Assembly: GCF_000023065.1 (NCBI RefSeq)
Contig: NC_012691.1
Coordinates: forward strand, 3,257,501-3,321,500
Origin: Tolumonas auensis DSM 9187
GTDB lineage: Bacteria > Pseudomonadota > Gammaproteobacteria > Enterobacterales > Aeromonadaceae
Length of the DNA: 64,000 nt
Direction of reading: 5' to 3'
Part shown: positions 26,705 through 37,192 of the stretch, in pieces
Layout of the letters: each line of letters opens with the position of its first letter
Position numbering within the stretch: the stretch's first letter is position 1
Translations under genes and position numbers: made by a program
Notes under the pieces: model-generated
What the model was told of the DNA's origin: nothing
What the model saw: only the letters and a program-made list of their open reading frames with translations
Databases searched by the model: none

Positions 26705-27931
26705 ATGCAAGAAGTAATTCTGGGCGTGGTGATGTTCACGCTGATTGTACTGGCACTGGTAGTGCTGATCCTGGCGGCCAAATCCAAACTGGTCAGTGCC
26801 GGCGATGTCAAAATAAGTATCAACGACGAGCCGGAAAAAGGGATCACCACCGAAGCCGGCGGCAAACTGCTCGGCGCGCTGGCAGCCAATGGCATTTTCA
26901 TTTCTTCCGCCTGTGGCGGCGGCGGCACCTGCGGTCAGTGCCGCTGTAAAGTGCTCTCCGGCGGTGGCGATGTGCTCCCGACTGAGATGAACCACCTGAG
27001 TAAACGCGAAGCCCGCGAAGGTGAGCGACTGGCCTGTCAGGTTACGGTGCGTCAGGATATGGCCATCGAATTACCGGAAGAGATTTTCGGCGTCAAGAAA
27101 TGGGAATGTACGGTCGTGTCTAACGACAACGTTGCCACTTTTATCAAGGAACTGAAGCTGGCCATTCCGGAAGGGGAACATGTCCCGTTCCGTGCCGGTG
27201 GCTATATTCAGATTGAAGCGGAACCGCATCATGTCCATTTCCGTGACTTTGATGTCCCGGCGATGTACCGCGCTGACTGGGACCGTTTCAAGCTGTTCGA
27301 TCTGGAATCGAAAGTCGATGAACCGATCATCCGGGCATACTCCATGGCGAACTACCCGGAAGAGAAAGGCATCATTCTGCTGAACGTGCGTATTGCCACG
27401 CCGCCGTTCAATCAGATGACCGCACCACCCGGTCAGATGTCGTCTTACATCTGGTCGCTGAAACCCGGTGATAAGGTGACGATCTCCGGACCATTCGGTG
27501 AGTTCTTCGCGAAGAAAACCAAAGCTGAAATGGTGTTTATCGGCGGTGGTGCCGGTATGGCGCCAATGCGTTCGCACATTTTCGACCAGCTGAAACGTCT
27601 GGATTCCGATCGCAAGATCAGTTTCTGGTATGGTGCACGTTCGGTGCGCGAGATGTTCTATGTTGATGATTTCAATCAGCTGGCCGCTACGCATCCTAAC
27701 TTCACCTGGAATGTCGCATTGAGTGATCCACAACCGGAAGATAACTGGACCGGCCATACCGGTTTTATTCATAACGTGCTGTATGAAAGCTACCTGCGCG
27801 ACCATCCGGCACCGGAAGATTGTGAATTCTACATGTGCGGCCCACCGGTGATGAATGCGGCAGTGATCAAGATGCTGAAAGATCTGGGCGTCGAAGATGA
27901 CAATATTCTGCTGGATGATTTCGGCGGTTGA
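26705..27931 (+). CDS. nqrF: Na+-NQR subunit F, NADH dehydrogenase subunit
   Basis: NqrF oxidises NADH and starts electron flow into the complex. The 408-residue protein has one N-terminal helix, a plant-type ferredoxin domain with the [2Fe-2S] cysteines in [12 protein letters not shown] (about residues 70-81) plus one at about 111 (LACQ), an FAD domain with RAYSMANYP, and an NADH domain with [14 protein letters not shown]. It ends in the invariant NILLDDFGG. It is the last of the six pump genes. Confidence 0.97.
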   Translation: MQEVILGVVMFTLIVLALVVLILAAKSKLVSAGDVKISINDEPEKGITTEAGGKLLGALAANGIFISSACGGGGTCGQCRCKVLSGGGDVLPTEMNHLSKREAREGERLACQVTVRQDMAIELPEEIFGVKKWECTVVSNDNVATFIKELKLAIPEGEHVPFRAGGYIQIEAEPHHVHFRDFDVPAMYRADWDRFKLFDLESKVDEPIIRAYSMANYPEEKGIILLNVRIATPPFNQMTAPPGQMSSYIWSLKPGDKVTISGPFGEFFAKKTKAEMVFIGGGAGMAPMRSHIFDQLKRLDSDRKISFWYGARSVREMFYVDDFNQLAATHPNFTWNVALSDPQPEDNWTGHTGFIHNVLYESYLRDHPAPEDCEFYMCGPPVMNAAVIKMLKDLGVEDDNILLDDFGG

Positions 27932-27956
27932 TAGTCACGAACATCGCATAACGAAA

Positions 27957-27975
27957 AGCCAGCCTCAGGCTGGCT
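27957..27975 (+). terminator. Hairpin between nqrF and nqrM
   Basis: AGCCAGCCT and AGGCTGGCT form a strong dyad, but only a CTT follows. It probably attenuates rather than ends transcription, allowing some expression of nqrM. Confidence 0.5.
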
Positions 27976-27993
27976 CTTAACAAGGATCTGTCT

Positions 27994-28209
27994 ATGATGA
28001 TCTTCTTTGCCACCTTCTCACTGTTTCTGGTGGTGTTTCTGATTATGGCCGTTGGTTACATTATCCAGCGGAAACGGATCCACGGTTCATGCGGTGGGCT
28101 GGATGCGATCGGTATCGAAAAAGAGTGCGATTGCCCGGAACCGTGTGAAGCACGGAAAGCCCGCTTAATCGCAACGATCGCCGAGCCGGGCGAAAAGCGC
28201 GACGACTGA
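27994..28209 (+). CDS. nqrM: Na+-NQR maturation protein NqrM
   Basis: The 71-residue protein has one N-terminal membrane helix (about residues 3-24) and a cysteine-rich tail, HGSCGG then ECDCPEPC. NqrM (DUF539) was shown in Vibrio to be needed for assembly of the pump, probably by delivering iron to the NqrD-NqrE cysteines. The four tail cysteines are all present. It lies just downstream of nqrF, the usual place, and ends 6 bases from the convergent rsmJ gene. Confidence 0.95.
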   Translation: MMIFFATFSLFLVVFLIMAVGYIIQRKRIHGSCGGLDAIGIEKECDCPEPCEARKARLIATIAEPGEKRDD

Positions 28210-28215
28210 CACCCA

Positions 28216-28965
28216 TCAGCGGCTGATGACATACACATCAAAGCGGTTACTTTTCGTCTCAATACTCATGCCGGGCTTCATCTCGTTGAGATAACCGGCA
28301 TAATCCGGACGCTTGACCACCACCCGTTTCCCCGCCACCGCTAACGCCGCCGGTAACAGTGCATCGGCATCCAGATCTGCCCCCACCAGCGACTGAAACA
28401 CCCGCATCTCTTTTTTGACTAATGCTGATTTCTGCCGGTGCGGAAACATCGGATCGAGATAGACAACATCCGGGGTAAACCCCAGTTGCTGCAGGTTTTC
28501 TAATGCCGGACCGGAACGCAGTGACATGCGTTCACGCATCCAGCCACCAATTTCACTGTCCTGCTGCGCACGTTGTAATCCATCCGCCAGCAACGCCGCC
28601 ACCACCGGATGACGCTCCAGCATCGTGACCTGACACCCCAGCGAGGCCAGCACAAACGCATCCCGCCCCAGACCTGCCGTAGCATCGACGACCGTCGGAT
28701 TGGCGCCCGCCTTCAGACCCACCGCTTTGGCGATGGATTGTCCGCGCCCGCCACCGAATTTGCGCCGGTGCGCCACCGCCCCTTCCACAAAATCGACAAA
28801 CACCGGGCCCAGTTTCGGTTCATCCAGCTTACGCAGCTCAAGATGCTGCTCACCCCAGACCAGTGCAAACGGTGACTCCGCCATCTGTTGCTGCAAACGG
28901 GTTGCCAGCTCAGCGGCCTGCGCAGTGCGTTCGGGATCTTCTGCAATAACCTGAATGGGATACAT
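28216..28965 (-). CDS. rsmJ: 16S rRNA m2G1516 methyltransferase
   Basis: RsmJ methylates G1516 of 16S rRNA using S-adenosylmethionine. The 249-residue protein has the SAM motif [13 protein letters not shown], the conserved GGGRGQ before it, and the catalytic [10 protein letters not shown]. The start is the ATG at 28965, with AGGAGC upstream and the protein length matching E. coli RsmJ (250). The frame is open to 29112 but that part has no family match. In E. coli rsmJ and prlC are also neighbours. Confidence 0.95.
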   Translation of the reverse strand: MYPIQVIAEDPERTAQAAELATRLQQQMAESPFALVWGEQHLELRKLDEPKLGPVFVDFVEGAVAHRRKFGGGRGQSIAKAVGLKAGANPTVVDATAGLGRDAFVLASLGCQVTMLERHPVVAALLADGLQRAQQDSEIGGWMRERMSLRSGPALENLQQLGFTPDVVYLDPMFPHRQKSALVKKEMRVFQSLVGADLDADALLPAALAVAGKRVVVKRPDYAGYLNEMKPGMSIETKSNRFDVYVISR

Positions 28966-29030
28966 GCCCGCTCCTGTGGCTGTGGATTCATCGCGATATT
29001 GGACGGCATTGTATAACAAAAGCCGGTTTG

Positions 29031-29056
29031 AAAAAAAACGGCACCTAAGTGCCGTT
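29031..29056 (-). terminator. Rho-independent terminator of prlC
   Basis: On the minus strand AACGGCAC and GTGCCGTT pair around a 4-base loop and are followed by a run of eight T. Confidence 0.85.
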
Positions 29057-29077
29057 CTGATATGCAGGGAAAAGTGC

Positions 29078-31117
29078 TTATTGAATACCGCAATGACGCA
29101 GCAGAGCATCAATCTTCGGCTCTCTGCCCCGGAAGGCCTTGAATAACGTCATTGGCTCTTCTGAGCCGCCTTTTTCCAGAATATATTGCAGGAAGTCACG
29201 CCCGGTCTGCGGGTTAAAGATCCCTTCTTCTTCAAACCGGGAGAACGCATCCGCCGATAACACTTCAGCCCATTTATAGCTGTAATAGCCTGCCGCATAA
29301 CCGCCGCCAAAGATATGCGAGAAGCTGTGCTGGAAGCGGTTAAACGCCGGTGGCATCATCACTGCAACCTGCTGACGGACCTCATCCAGGATCTGCTGTA
29401 CGCGGCCGCCCTGCTGCGGGTCGTATTCACGGTGCAGACGGAAATCAAACAGCGCAAACTCCAGCTGACGCACCATCTGCATGGCAGACTGGAAATTCTT
29501 CGCTGCCAGCAGTTTATCCAGCTCGCTTTTCGGTAAGGGTTCGCCGGTTTCATAGTGACCGGAGATCACCGCCAGCGCTTCCGGTTCCCAGCACCAGTTT
29601 TCCAGGAACTGGCTTGGCAGCTCGACCGCATCCCACGGCACCCCGTTGATACCGGCAACCCCGGCCACATCGATTTGTGTCAGCATATGATGCAAGCCAT
29701 GACCGAATTCATGGAATAAGGTCACCACTTCATCATGGGTAAACAGGGCCGGTTTGCCCTCCACCGGACCGTTAAAATTACAGGTCAGATAGGCAACCGG
29801 ATGTTGCAGCTGTCCGTCCCGGCGATAACGGCGTCCCATGCAGTCGTCCATCCAGGCACCACCGCGTTTCTTGGCGCGGGCATACAGATCGAGATAGAAG
29901 CTGCCGCGCAGTTCGCCATCCGCGTCGACAATGTCATAGAAACGCACGTCCGGATGCCAGGTTTCAACGGCCAGATGCGGCTTAATACGCATACCGAACA
30001 GGCGCTTCACCACCTCGAATAATCCCTGAATCACTTTATGTTCCGGGAAATAAGGACGCAGCATTTCATTGGAAATGGCATACAGATGCTGTTTCAGTTT
30101 TTCGCTGTAATACGCGATATCCCAGGCCGCCAGCGTTTCAATACCATGTTCTTTCTGGGCGAAAGCCTGCAGCTCCTGCAATTCGCGCTGCGCATGCGGA
30201 CGGGAGCGCGCAGCCAGATCGGACAGAAAATCAATCACTTGTTCGGTGGAGTGCGCCATCTTGGTGGCCAGAGAACGTTCGGCATAATTCGCAAAACCCA
30301 GCAACTGTGCCAGTTCGTGGCGTAAGGCCAGAATTTCTTCAATCAGTGGCGAGTTATCCCACTTGCCGGCATCCGGCCCCTGATCCGACGCGCGGGTCGT
30401 GAACGCGGTATAGGCTTCTTCACGCAAGGCCCGGCTATCGGCATACATCATCAGCGGCAGGTAAGACGGAATATCCAGTGTAAACACCCAGCCTTCCAGC
30501 TCACGGCTTTGCGCCTGCTGTCTGGCGGCGGCTTTCGCCGAGTCAGGTAAACCCGCCAACTCGGCTTCATCGGTGATCTGCTTGATCCAGGCTTGTGTGG
30601 CATCCATCACCTGGTTGTTAAATTGCGAAGCCAGTTCCGATAAACGGCTGACAATCTGGCCGTAACGTTGCTGCTGTTCCGCAGGGAGCGCGATACCGGA
30701 CAAACGGAAATCCCGCAGGGTGTTATTAACCTGCTGCTGCTGTGCCTGACTCAGACGGCGGAAGTCATTGCTCTCCGCCAGCTGCTGATAAGCAGAATAC
30801 AGCCCTGCATTCTGACCAACAAAAGTCTGATATTCAGACAACAGCGGCAGACACGTTTCATATGCCGCGCGCAATTCATCATTATTCACGACGGAATTCA
30901 TGTGACTGACCGGCGACCAGATCCGCGACAGGCGATCATCGCTCTCTTCCAGCGGAGCAATCAGGCTATCCCAGGTAAGATTGTCAGATGAGCGCAATAC
31001 GTCAGCGATACGCTGTTTGGCTTCACCAATAGCCTGCTGTACAGCAGGCTGTACATGCTCTGGTTTGATTTTGCTGAACGGCGGCAAGCCATCCATAGAT
31101 AACAGCGGGTTGCTCAT
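29078..31117 (-). CDS. prlC: Oligopeptidase A
   Basis: PrlC is a cytoplasmic zinc metallopeptidase of family M3 that degrades signal peptides and other short peptides. The 679-residue protein has the HEFGH zinc motif in [14 protein letters not shown] (about residue 470) and the third ligand region [10 protein letters not shown]. Other M3 markers are YLTCNFN and [16 protein letters not shown] near the C-terminus. Length equals that of E. coli PrlC (680). The rsmJ gene follows after a terminator. Confidence 0.97.
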   Translation of the reverse strand: MSNPLLSMDGLPPFSKIKPEHVQPAVQQAIGEAKQRIADVLRSSDNLTWDSLIAPLEESDDRLSRIWSPVSHMNSVVNNDELRAAYETCLPLLSEYQTFVGQNAGLYSAYQQLAESNDFRRLSQAQQQQVNNTLRDFRLSGIALPAEQQQRYGQIVSRLSELASQFNNQVMDATQAWIKQITDEAELAGLPDSAKAAARQQAQSRELEGWVFTLDIPSYLPLMMYADSRALREEAYTAFTTRASDQGPDAGKWDNSPLIEEILALRHELAQLLGFANYAERSLATKMAHSTEQVIDFLSDLAARSRPHAQRELQELQAFAQKEHGIETLAAWDIAYYSEKLKQHLYAISNEMLRPYFPEHKVIQGLFEVVKRLFGMRIKPHLAVETWHPDVRFYDIVDADGELRGSFYLDLYARAKKRGGAWMDDCMGRRYRRDGQLQHPVAYLTCNFNGPVEGKPALFTHDEVVTLFHEFGHGLHHMLTQIDVAGVAGINGVPWDAVELPSQFLENWCWEPEALAVISGHYETGEPLPKSELDKLLAAKNFQSAMQMVRQLEFALFDFRLHREYDPQQGGRVQQILDEVRQQVAVMMPPAFNRFQHSFSHIFGGGYAAGYYSYKWAEVLSADAFSRFEEEGIFNPQTGRDFLQYILEKGGSEEPMTLFKAFRGREPKIDALLRHCGIQ

Positions 31118-31301
31118 CGGAACTTACCTCAGAATGCGGCACAAAAACAGAATATTGATTCTTATTAACATGCGGGCAGAAAATCAATTTATCAAGCTTT
31201 GTTGTTCAGCATCTCTTTAATATTGCAACTGACAAACTTCCGTCACCTCTGTCTGATTTATGATATTCTTCGGCCATTTTTAGCTTCACGCGGATGCTCG
31301 C

Positions 31302-33095
31302 ATGTCTACTCAACCTTCAGTTGCAGAACGCCTGGATACCCTCCGCCGTTCAATGCAAAAATTTGATATACAGGCATTTATTGTTCCTCATGAGGATGAA
31401 CACCTCGGAGAATACACGTCACCGGCCGATGAACGACTGGCGTGGTTAACCGGCTTTACCGGCTCTGCCGGTGTCGCGGTGATCCTGAATGATAAAGCAG
31501 CCTTGTTTGTTGACGGACGCTATACCGTACAGGCCCGGCAACAGGTCGCGGAAGAGCAGTTTGTTTTTCTGCACCTGAACCAGGATCCGGTCACTGACTG
31601 GTTAACCCAACAGTTACCCGCCGGCAGCCGGGTTGGCGTTGACGCCCGTCTGCACAGCCTGGAATGGTACCGGAAGACCGAGCAGACGCTGGCTGCCGCG
31701 CAGATCAGCCTGCTTTCGCTGGCAGAAAACCCGATCGACCTGCACTGGCAGGAACGTCCGGCACCCTCTTCGGCACCGGCTCGCTTGTTTGCCGAAACGA
31801 TTGCCGGTGAAAGCAGTCCGTCAAAACGTCAGCGCATTGCGACACAGTTGCGGGCCAGCTCAGCCGATGCGTTGCTGTTAACACAAAATGAATCCATTAA
31901 CTGGCTGCTGAACATTCGCGGCAGCGATATTCCGGCACTGCCGGTAGTCAATGCGTTTGCCATTTTATACAGCAATGCCGCGCTGGATCTGTTTATCGAA
32001 CCAAGCCGGCTGGACTGCCAGTTCAGCACTCATGTCGGCAATGACGTTTCCGTCTATCCGGCAGACAAACTGAACGATGTCTTGCAACGCCTGGGAGAAG
32101 ATGCGCTCAGAGTCTGGCTCGACAGCGCCAGTACCAATGCCGCCAGTGCACTGCAACTGCAGCAGTATGGAGCGCAGCTGCTGGAGCAGCCTGATCCCTG
32201 TCTGCTGGCGAAAGCCCGCAAGAATGCCACCGAAATCGCCGGTATGCAGGAAGCTCACCGTAAAGATGCCATTGCCATGTGCCACTTTCTGGCCTGGCTG
32301 GATCAGGCAGTAACGGACGGATTACAAAGCAACGAAGCGCTGCTGGCCGAAAAACTGGAAAGTTACCGGTTGCAGCAACCCGGTTATCTGGAGCCAAGCT
32401 TCGCGACCATTTCCGCCCTGGGTCCGAATGCGGCGTTACCGCACTATAATTTCCGGAATACCACCCCCCGCCTTTTCGGACAGGATGCGATCTATCTGGT
32501 CGATTCCGGTGGTCAGTACGATGAAGGTACTACCGATATTACCCGGACCATTCAGGTGGGTACGGTCAGTGATGAGATCCGCCGGCTGTTTACGCTGGTC
32601 ATGAAGGGTCATATCGCGCTGAGCCGGACGCAATTCCCGAAAGGCACCTGTGGTATGCAGCTGGATGTGCTGGCACGTTTACCCTTATGGCAGGCCGGTT
32701 TTAACTACGACCACGGGACCGGACACGGCGTAGGCCACGTGCTGAGTGTGCATGAAGGTCCGCAGCGGATATCCCCGAAAGGCAGCATGACCGCGCTGGA
32801 ACCCGGCATGGTGATCTCGAATGAACCGGGTTATTACCGCGAAGGTTCATTTGGGATGCGCTGCGAGAATCTGGTGGTGGTTGAACCGGTTGAACAATCC
32901 GGTGAAATTGAACGGTATGCCTTCCGGAATCTGACGCTGGTGCCGTTCGATAAGCGCCTGTTGCTGACCGACTTGCTGAGTGATGAGGAAAAGCAGTGGT
33001 GGAATGATTATCACAGCGAAGTGTTCCTGACGATGGCGCCATCCCTGCAAGGGAAAGAACTGCTGTGGCTGGAACAAGCCACAGCAGCAATCTGA
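31302..33095 (+). CDS. Xaa-Pro aminopeptidase (M24B family)
   Basis: The 597-residue enzyme cleaves the bond between any N-terminal residue and proline. It has the three-domain layout of the long XPNPEP1-like aminopeptidases P: two creatinase-like N-terminal domains and a C-terminal pita-bread domain. The five metal ligands can be picked out: two aspartates in DSGGQYDEGTTDITRT, a histidine in GTGHGVGHVL, and glutamates in ISNEPGYY and MRCENLVVV. It differs from the shorter E. coli PepP. A weak promoter area lies in the 184 bases upstream, which also serve divergent prlC. Confidence 0.9.
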   Translation: MSTQPSVAERLDTLRRSMQKFDIQAFIVPHEDEHLGEYTSPADERLAWLTGFTGSAGVAVILNDKAALFVDGRYTVQARQQVAEEQFVFLHLNQDPVTDWLTQQLPAGSRVGVDARLHSLEWYRKTEQTLAAAQISLLSLAENPIDLHWQERPAPSSAPARLFAETIAGESSPSKRQRIATQLRASSADALLLTQNESINWLLNIRGSDIPALPVVNAFAILYSNAALDLFIEPSRLDCQFSTHVGNDVSVYPADKLNDVLQRLGEDALRVWLDSASTNAASALQLQQYGAQLLEQPDPCLLAKARKNATEIAGMQEAHRKDAIAMCHFLAWLDQAVTDGLQSNEALLAEKLESYRLQQPGYLEPSFATISALGPNAALPHYNFRNTTPRLFGQDAIYLVDSGGQYDEGTTDITRTIQVGTVSDEIRRLFTLVMKGHIALSRTQFPKGTCGMQLDVLARLPLWQAGFNYDHGTGHGVGHVLSVHEGPQRISPKGSMTALEPGMVISNEPGYYREGSFGMRCENLVVVEPVEQSGEIERYAFRNLTLVPFDKRLLLTDLLSDEEKQWWNDYHSEVFLTMAPSLQGKELLWLEQATAAI

Positions 33096-33214
33096 CGCCG
33101 ATGACTTCTGATCACGCGGTACAGGCCCACCGGCAAACTGGCAGTTGGCGCCTGCGGTTGTTACAATCTGATTTATTTACTGCACTATTTAGCAAGCTAG
33201 CCACAAGGAACGCC

Positions 33215-34567
33215 ATGCTGTATTCAGCCTATTTTCGCCGCCAACTGGAAAAATTGCCGCTGTTACCAGTCGACAGTGACGCCATGCAGATCCTGCATCA
33301 GGCCAGTCAGTTCAAACAGCGTATTCTTGAGCTGATCGCCCGTGCGGAACGCCGGATTTATCTGGTGGCACTGTATTTACAGGACGATGAAGCCGGTCGC
33401 GAAATCATGCAGGCTCTGTATACCGCCAAACAAGCCCGCCCTCAGCTGGATATCAAGGTGTTTGTCGACTTCCACCGGGCACAGCGCGGCCTGATCGGTA
33501 AAGGTGCACAATCCGGCAACCATCTGATGTATCAGGAATTTGCCACCCGTTATCCGAGCTGTGATATTCCGTTTTACGGTGTCCCGGTCAAACGCCGCGA
33601 ATGGCTGGGCGTGCTGCATCTGAAAGGCTTTCTGTTTGACAACACATTACTCTATTCCGGCGCCAGCCTGAACAATGTGTACCTGCAGCAGCAGGAACGT
33701 TACCGTTTTGACCGTTACCATCAGTTCCAGAATGCGGATCTGGCGGAAAGTTTTGCCCGTTTTATTCTGCGTCACTTCGTCAATGACACTGCGGTTCCGC
33801 GGCTGGATAAACCAACCATCCCCGGCATCAAACAGATCAAAGCGGAGCAGCGCCGTTTCCGTCGTCGTTTGCAGGCCGGACGTTATGAGTTCGAAGAGAG
33901 CGTGATCGGTCCGCGCCAGTTTGGTGTCACCCCACTGGTCGGTTTAGGTAAACGCGGCAACCGCCTGAACCGTACTATCCGCGATCTGGTGCGCAGTGCG
34001 GAGCGGGAAATCTTCATCTGCACGCCGTATTTCAATCCGCCGCGTTCGCTGGCGCGCGATATCGATGGTCTGCTGCACCGCAAAGTCAAAGTCACCATCG
34101 TTGTCGGGGATAAAACGGCCAATGATTTCTATATTCCACCCTGTGATCCATTCAAGACCGTGGGCGGATTACCTTATCTGTATGAGATCAATCTGCGCCG
34201 CTTCGCCAGCCGCTACCAGCAATTCATTGATAACGGGCAGCTGAATATCATGCTGTGGCAGCATGAACAGCACTCTTATCATCTGAAGGGCATTTTTGTC
34301 GATGAGCAGCTGAGCCTGATCACCGGCAGCAACCTGAATCCGCGTGCCTGGTCGCTGGATCTGGAAAATGGCATGTTATTGCGGGATCCGCATCGTCTGC
34401 TGTGTGACCGCTTTTTTGCCGAGAAAGAAAATATTCTGCAGCATACCCGCCGGCTGACGCATTTCAGCGAGCTGGAGCAACTGCCGGACTATCCGGATGC
34501 GGTGAAACGTCTGCTGACCCGGATCCAGCGTTTCAAAGCACATATCCTGCTGAAGCAAATCCTGTAA
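33215..34567 (+). CDS. pssA: CDP-diacylglycerol-serine O-phosphatidyltransferase
   Basis: PssA makes phosphatidylserine from CDP-diacylglycerol and serine, the first step toward phosphatidylethanolamine. It belongs to the phospholipase D superfamily, with two HKD-type motifs: HLKGFLFDNTLLYSGASLN (about residue 135) and HLKGIFVDEQLSLITGSNLN (about residue 355). The ATG at 33215 has AAGGA upstream and gives 450 residues, against 451 in E. coli. The frame is open back to 33065 and overlaps the preceding gene, but the extra residues match nothing in the family. Confidence 0.95.
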   Translation: MLYSAYFRRQLEKLPLLPVDSDAMQILHQASQFKQRILELIARAERRIYLVALYLQDDEAGREIMQALYTAKQARPQLDIKVFVDFHRAQRGLIGKGAQSGNHLMYQEFATRYPSCDIPFYGVPVKRREWLGVLHLKGFLFDNTLLYSGASLNNVYLQQQERYRFDRYHQFQNADLAESFARFILRHFVNDTAVPRLDKPTIPGIKQIKAEQRRFRRRLQAGRYEFEESVIGPRQFGVTPLVGLGKRGNRLNRTIRDLVRSAEREIFICTPYFNPPRSLARDIDGLLHRKVKVTIVVGDKTANDFYIPPCDPFKTVGGLPYLYEINLRRFASRYQQFIDNGQLNIMLWQHEQHSYHLKGIFVDEQLSLITGSNLNPRAWSLDLENGMLLRDPHRLLCDRFFAEKENILQHTRRLTHFSELEQLPDYPDAVKRLLTRIQRFKAHILLKQIL

Positions 34568-34585
34568 CCGTCCTGACCACAGATA

Positions 34586-34618
34586 CCGGTGCTGAGCTGA
34601 ACACAGCACCGGCCTTTT
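34586..34618 (+). terminator. Terminator of pssA
   Basis: CCGGTGCTG and CAGCACCGG form a perfect 9-bp stem with a 9-base loop, followed by CCTTTT. Confidence 0.75.
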
Positions 34619-34764
34619 GAGCCTGAACTTCGCCTTCTTCAGATGCAACAGACTGATAAATAATCAATTATGACAATTATATGAACTCCAGACCGCTCTG
34701 TTTTACATCTGGTTTCAGGTAATATCTGTGCTCAGAATTTAAAATAAGAAGGCACAGCATAAAC

Positions 34765-35331
34765 GTGGAAAAAAATATTCTCCTGCTGGCAGAAGAAAAT
34801 CTGTCTCATCTGGCAACATTAAATCTGCAGATGTATCCACAGATATTCGTGAATATCTCTTCGCAAGACGGATCGGTCTCAATACCGGCAGCCAAAGAAT
34901 TACTGGCACTCCAGTTACAACATAAGTGCAATATCCAACTCATGACGAATTCATCCGCGGATCCGGACATCGCCTGGGCATGGCTACTGGGTAAACTGGC
35001 TGCATCATCGCCGGATAAATCCATTACGCTGCTGTCGGACAATAAAGCGCTGCTGTCGCTGGTTGAACTCTGCACCGAGCAAGGTCAGTCCGTGCAGCTG
35101 TTACAGATACACACCACGGCCACACCGGCAGGCAATGAAGAAAAAAGCGAGCAGTCTGTTGCCGGGATGATTGCAGAAAAAGAAGGTCGTCAACGCAAAA
35201 ACGAGCAGATTATCAACGCATTAATGAAAAAAGCCTCTGCGTTGCCTTATCAGGTGACGGAAGGGAAATCCGTATCCACGTTTATCAAAGAACAGGAAGT
35301 CGGTGCGGATCATCAGATTCAGCTCGGTTAA
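34765..35331 (+). CDS. Unrecognised protein, possible NYN/PIN-like domain
   Basis: The 188-residue protein has no signal peptide or membrane helix and I do not recognise a named family. Residues 4-115 have an alternating strand/helix pattern. Its layout loosely follows NYN/PIN-like nucleases: an N-terminal strand ending in acids (ILLLAEENL, E10/E11), a helix preceded by aspartates (ADPDIAWAWLL, D66/D68), then a strand, acid and helix (ITLLSDNKALLSLVELC, D92) and SVQLLQI. The tail (residues 125-188) is charged, with a segment that may be helical (RKNEQIINALMKKA). The start is a GTG. It is monocistronic between two terminators. Confidence 0.6.
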   Translation: MEKNILLLAEENLSHLATLNLQMYPQIFVNISSQDGSVSIPAAKELLALQLQHKCNIQLMTNSSADPDIAWAWLLGKLAASSPDKSITLLSDNKALLSLVELCTEQGQSVQLLQIHTTATPAGNEEKSEQSVAGMIAEKEGRQRKNEQIINALMKKASALPYQVTEGKSVSTFIKEQEVGADHQIQLG

Positions 35332-35356
35332 TCCGGTTTCTCTGATTCAGAAGAAG

Positions 35357-35388
35357 CCCGTCCTGTTTTCTCTCCAGGACGGGTTTTT
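35357..35388 (+). terminator. Rho-independent terminator of the 34765 gene
   Basis: CCCGTCCTG and CAGGACGGG form a 9-bp stem with a 9-base loop, followed by five T. It lies just before the convergent putP stop. Confidence 0.85.
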
Positions 35389-35392
35389 GTTG

Positions 35393-36907
35393 TTACTCGG
35401 TTACCGGATCACAAGCCACATCATTTGAGCCGGCCATTTCGGCCTTCATCAGTGCGAAATCCTGTTGCATACGCATGGATGGTGCCTTGTCCATTAAGCT
35501 GAACAGGACAATCGCCATCGTCGACAGCAGGAAGCCCGGCACCATTTCATACAGCCCGAACCAGCCACCGTTACGCCAGACGATCACGGTCAGTGCACCA
35601 ATCAGCATACCCGCCAGCGCGCCATTGCGGGTCATGCGTGACCAGGTCAGGGATAACAACACCACCGGACCAAACGCAGAACCAAAACCGGCCCAGGCAT
35701 AGCCCACCAGTCCCAGCACCTTACTGGTTGGATCAGCGGCAATCACAATCGCAATCACGGCCACCAGCAGCACCATCATACGGCCAACCCAAACCAGCTC
35801 TTTCTGCGAGGCATCCGGACGGAAAAAGACTTTATAGAAATCTTCGGTCAGTGCCGAGGAAGAAACCAGCAACTGGCAGGACAGCGTACTCATGACTGCC
35901 GCCAGAATTGCAGACAGCAAAATACCGGCAATCCACGGGTTAAACAGCAGTTGTGATAAGGAGATAAACACGGTTTCGTGGTTTGCCTGTACGGAACCGG
36001 CCTGCTCAGGATGCGCGGAGAAATAAGCGATCCCAAAGTAGCCGACCGCAACCGCACCCGCCAGAGTCACAATCATCCAGGTCATGCCGATACGGCGTGC
36101 ATTCGGGATGGTTTTCACTGAACTGGCCGCCATGAAGCGCGCCAGAATATGTGGTTGGCCCATATAGCCCAGACCCCAGGCCATCAGCGAAATAATACCA
36201 ATGGTGGTAGTACCATGGAACATGTCACTGTATTTCACATCCAGCGTATTGATTGCCTGTACCGCCTGGTCAAAACCACCGGCATGCAACATCACAATAA
36301 CCGGCGTCAGCAACAGCGCAAAAATCATCAGCGTGGCCTGTACGGTATCGGTCCAGCTTACCGCCAGAAATCCACCGAGAAACACGTACAGAATCGTCGC
36401 TGCGGCACCCGCCCAGAGCGCCACGTCATAGCTCAGGCCAAACGTCTGTTCGAATAAACGGGCACCAGCCACCATACCGGAAGCACAGTAGATCGTGAAA
36501 AACACCAGAATAATCACCGCCGCCAGCACCCGCAGCAGTTTGCTGCGATCTTCAAAACGGTGAGTAAAATAATCCGGCAGAGTTAACGCATTGCGGGTAA
36601 TTTCGGTGTAAACACGTAACCGGCCTGCAACCAGCATCCAGTTAAACCCCGCACCGATAATCAGCCCGATGGCAATCCAGCTTTCGGAAATACCTGACGC
36701 ATACACGGCGCCCGGCAAACCCAGCAATAACCAGCCGCTCATATCGGAAGCGCCGGCGCTCATGGCGGTCACAAAACTACCGAGACTGCGGCCGCCGAGA
36801 ATGTAATCGGACAGATCGCGGGTATAGCGCCATGCGGCAAAGCCGATACCGATCATCGCCAGAATATAGATGACGAACGTAATCGTCGTCGGGTTAGTCA
36901 AGTTCAC
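35393..36907 (-). CDS. putP: Sodium/proline symporter
   Basis: PutP imports proline with Na+ through the inner membrane. The 504-residue protein has the 13-helix layout of the solute:sodium symporter family and matches E. coli PutP closely: DYILGGRSLGSFVTAMSAGASDMSGW in the first helices (split here as the Na+ site), GLPGAVYASGISESW, and GYMGQPHILARFMAA. The start is a GTG with AGGAGAGGAAG upstream. PutA is not in the window. The gene is divergent from aspA. Confidence 0.95.
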   Translation of the reverse strand: MNLTNPTTITFVIYILAMIGIGFAAWRYTRDLSDYILGGRSLGSFVTAMSAGASDMSGWLLLGLPGAVYASGISESWIAIGLIIGAGFNWMLVAGRLRVYTEITRNALTLPDYFTHRFEDRSKLLRVLAAVIILVFFTIYCASGMVAGARLFEQTFGLSYDVALWAGAAATILYVFLGGFLAVSWTDTVQATLMIFALLLTPVIVMLHAGGFDQAVQAINTLDVKYSDMFHGTTTIGIISLMAWGLGYMGQPHILARFMAASSVKTIPNARRIGMTWMIVTLAGAVAVGYFGIAYFSAHPEQAGSVQANHETVFISLSQLLFNPWIAGILLSAILAAVMSTLSCQLLVSSSALTEDFYKVFFRPDASQKELVWVGRMMVLLVAVIAIVIAADPTSKVLGLVGYAWAGFGSAFGPVVLLSLTWSRMTRNGALAGMLIGALTVIVWRNGGWFGLYEMVPGFLLSTMAIVLFSLMDKAPSMRMQQDFALMKAEMAGSNDVACDPVTE

Positions 36908-37192
36908 AGGCTTCCTCTCCTATGGATTAAACAGAATACGGAACGCACAGCAACCGTATGTTGGAAAAGAGCCGAATAATAACGTATTCCCCTATCAAGT
37001 GCGATGATATCTGCACAATCGCACCATGTTCGCCACCAGATACCTTTATTTTCCCCTTTATTAAAAATAATGAAAACCGGTCTGCCCATCAGTTTTATCC
37101 AGCCTAACGTAAACATCCATACGTGCTGATTATTCAACGAAAATGGCTGTGCCATACTCTGCTTATCCCCCCGAAGAAGTGCAGAACGCATC
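36908..37192. other. Divergent regulatory region between putP and aspA
   Basis: These 285 bases hold no convincing gene; an open frame on the minus strand spans them but has no ribosome site or family match. An inverted repeat lies at 36999-37024 (GTGCGAT and ATCGCAC around 12 bases). The AT-rich part at 37055-37080 is a possible promoter area. Confidence 0.5.

Noticed and set aside
27071-27805. Open frame of 244 codons on the minus strand inside nqrF
   Set aside because: The nqrF protein is unmistakable; the antisense frame is a codon-bias shadow.
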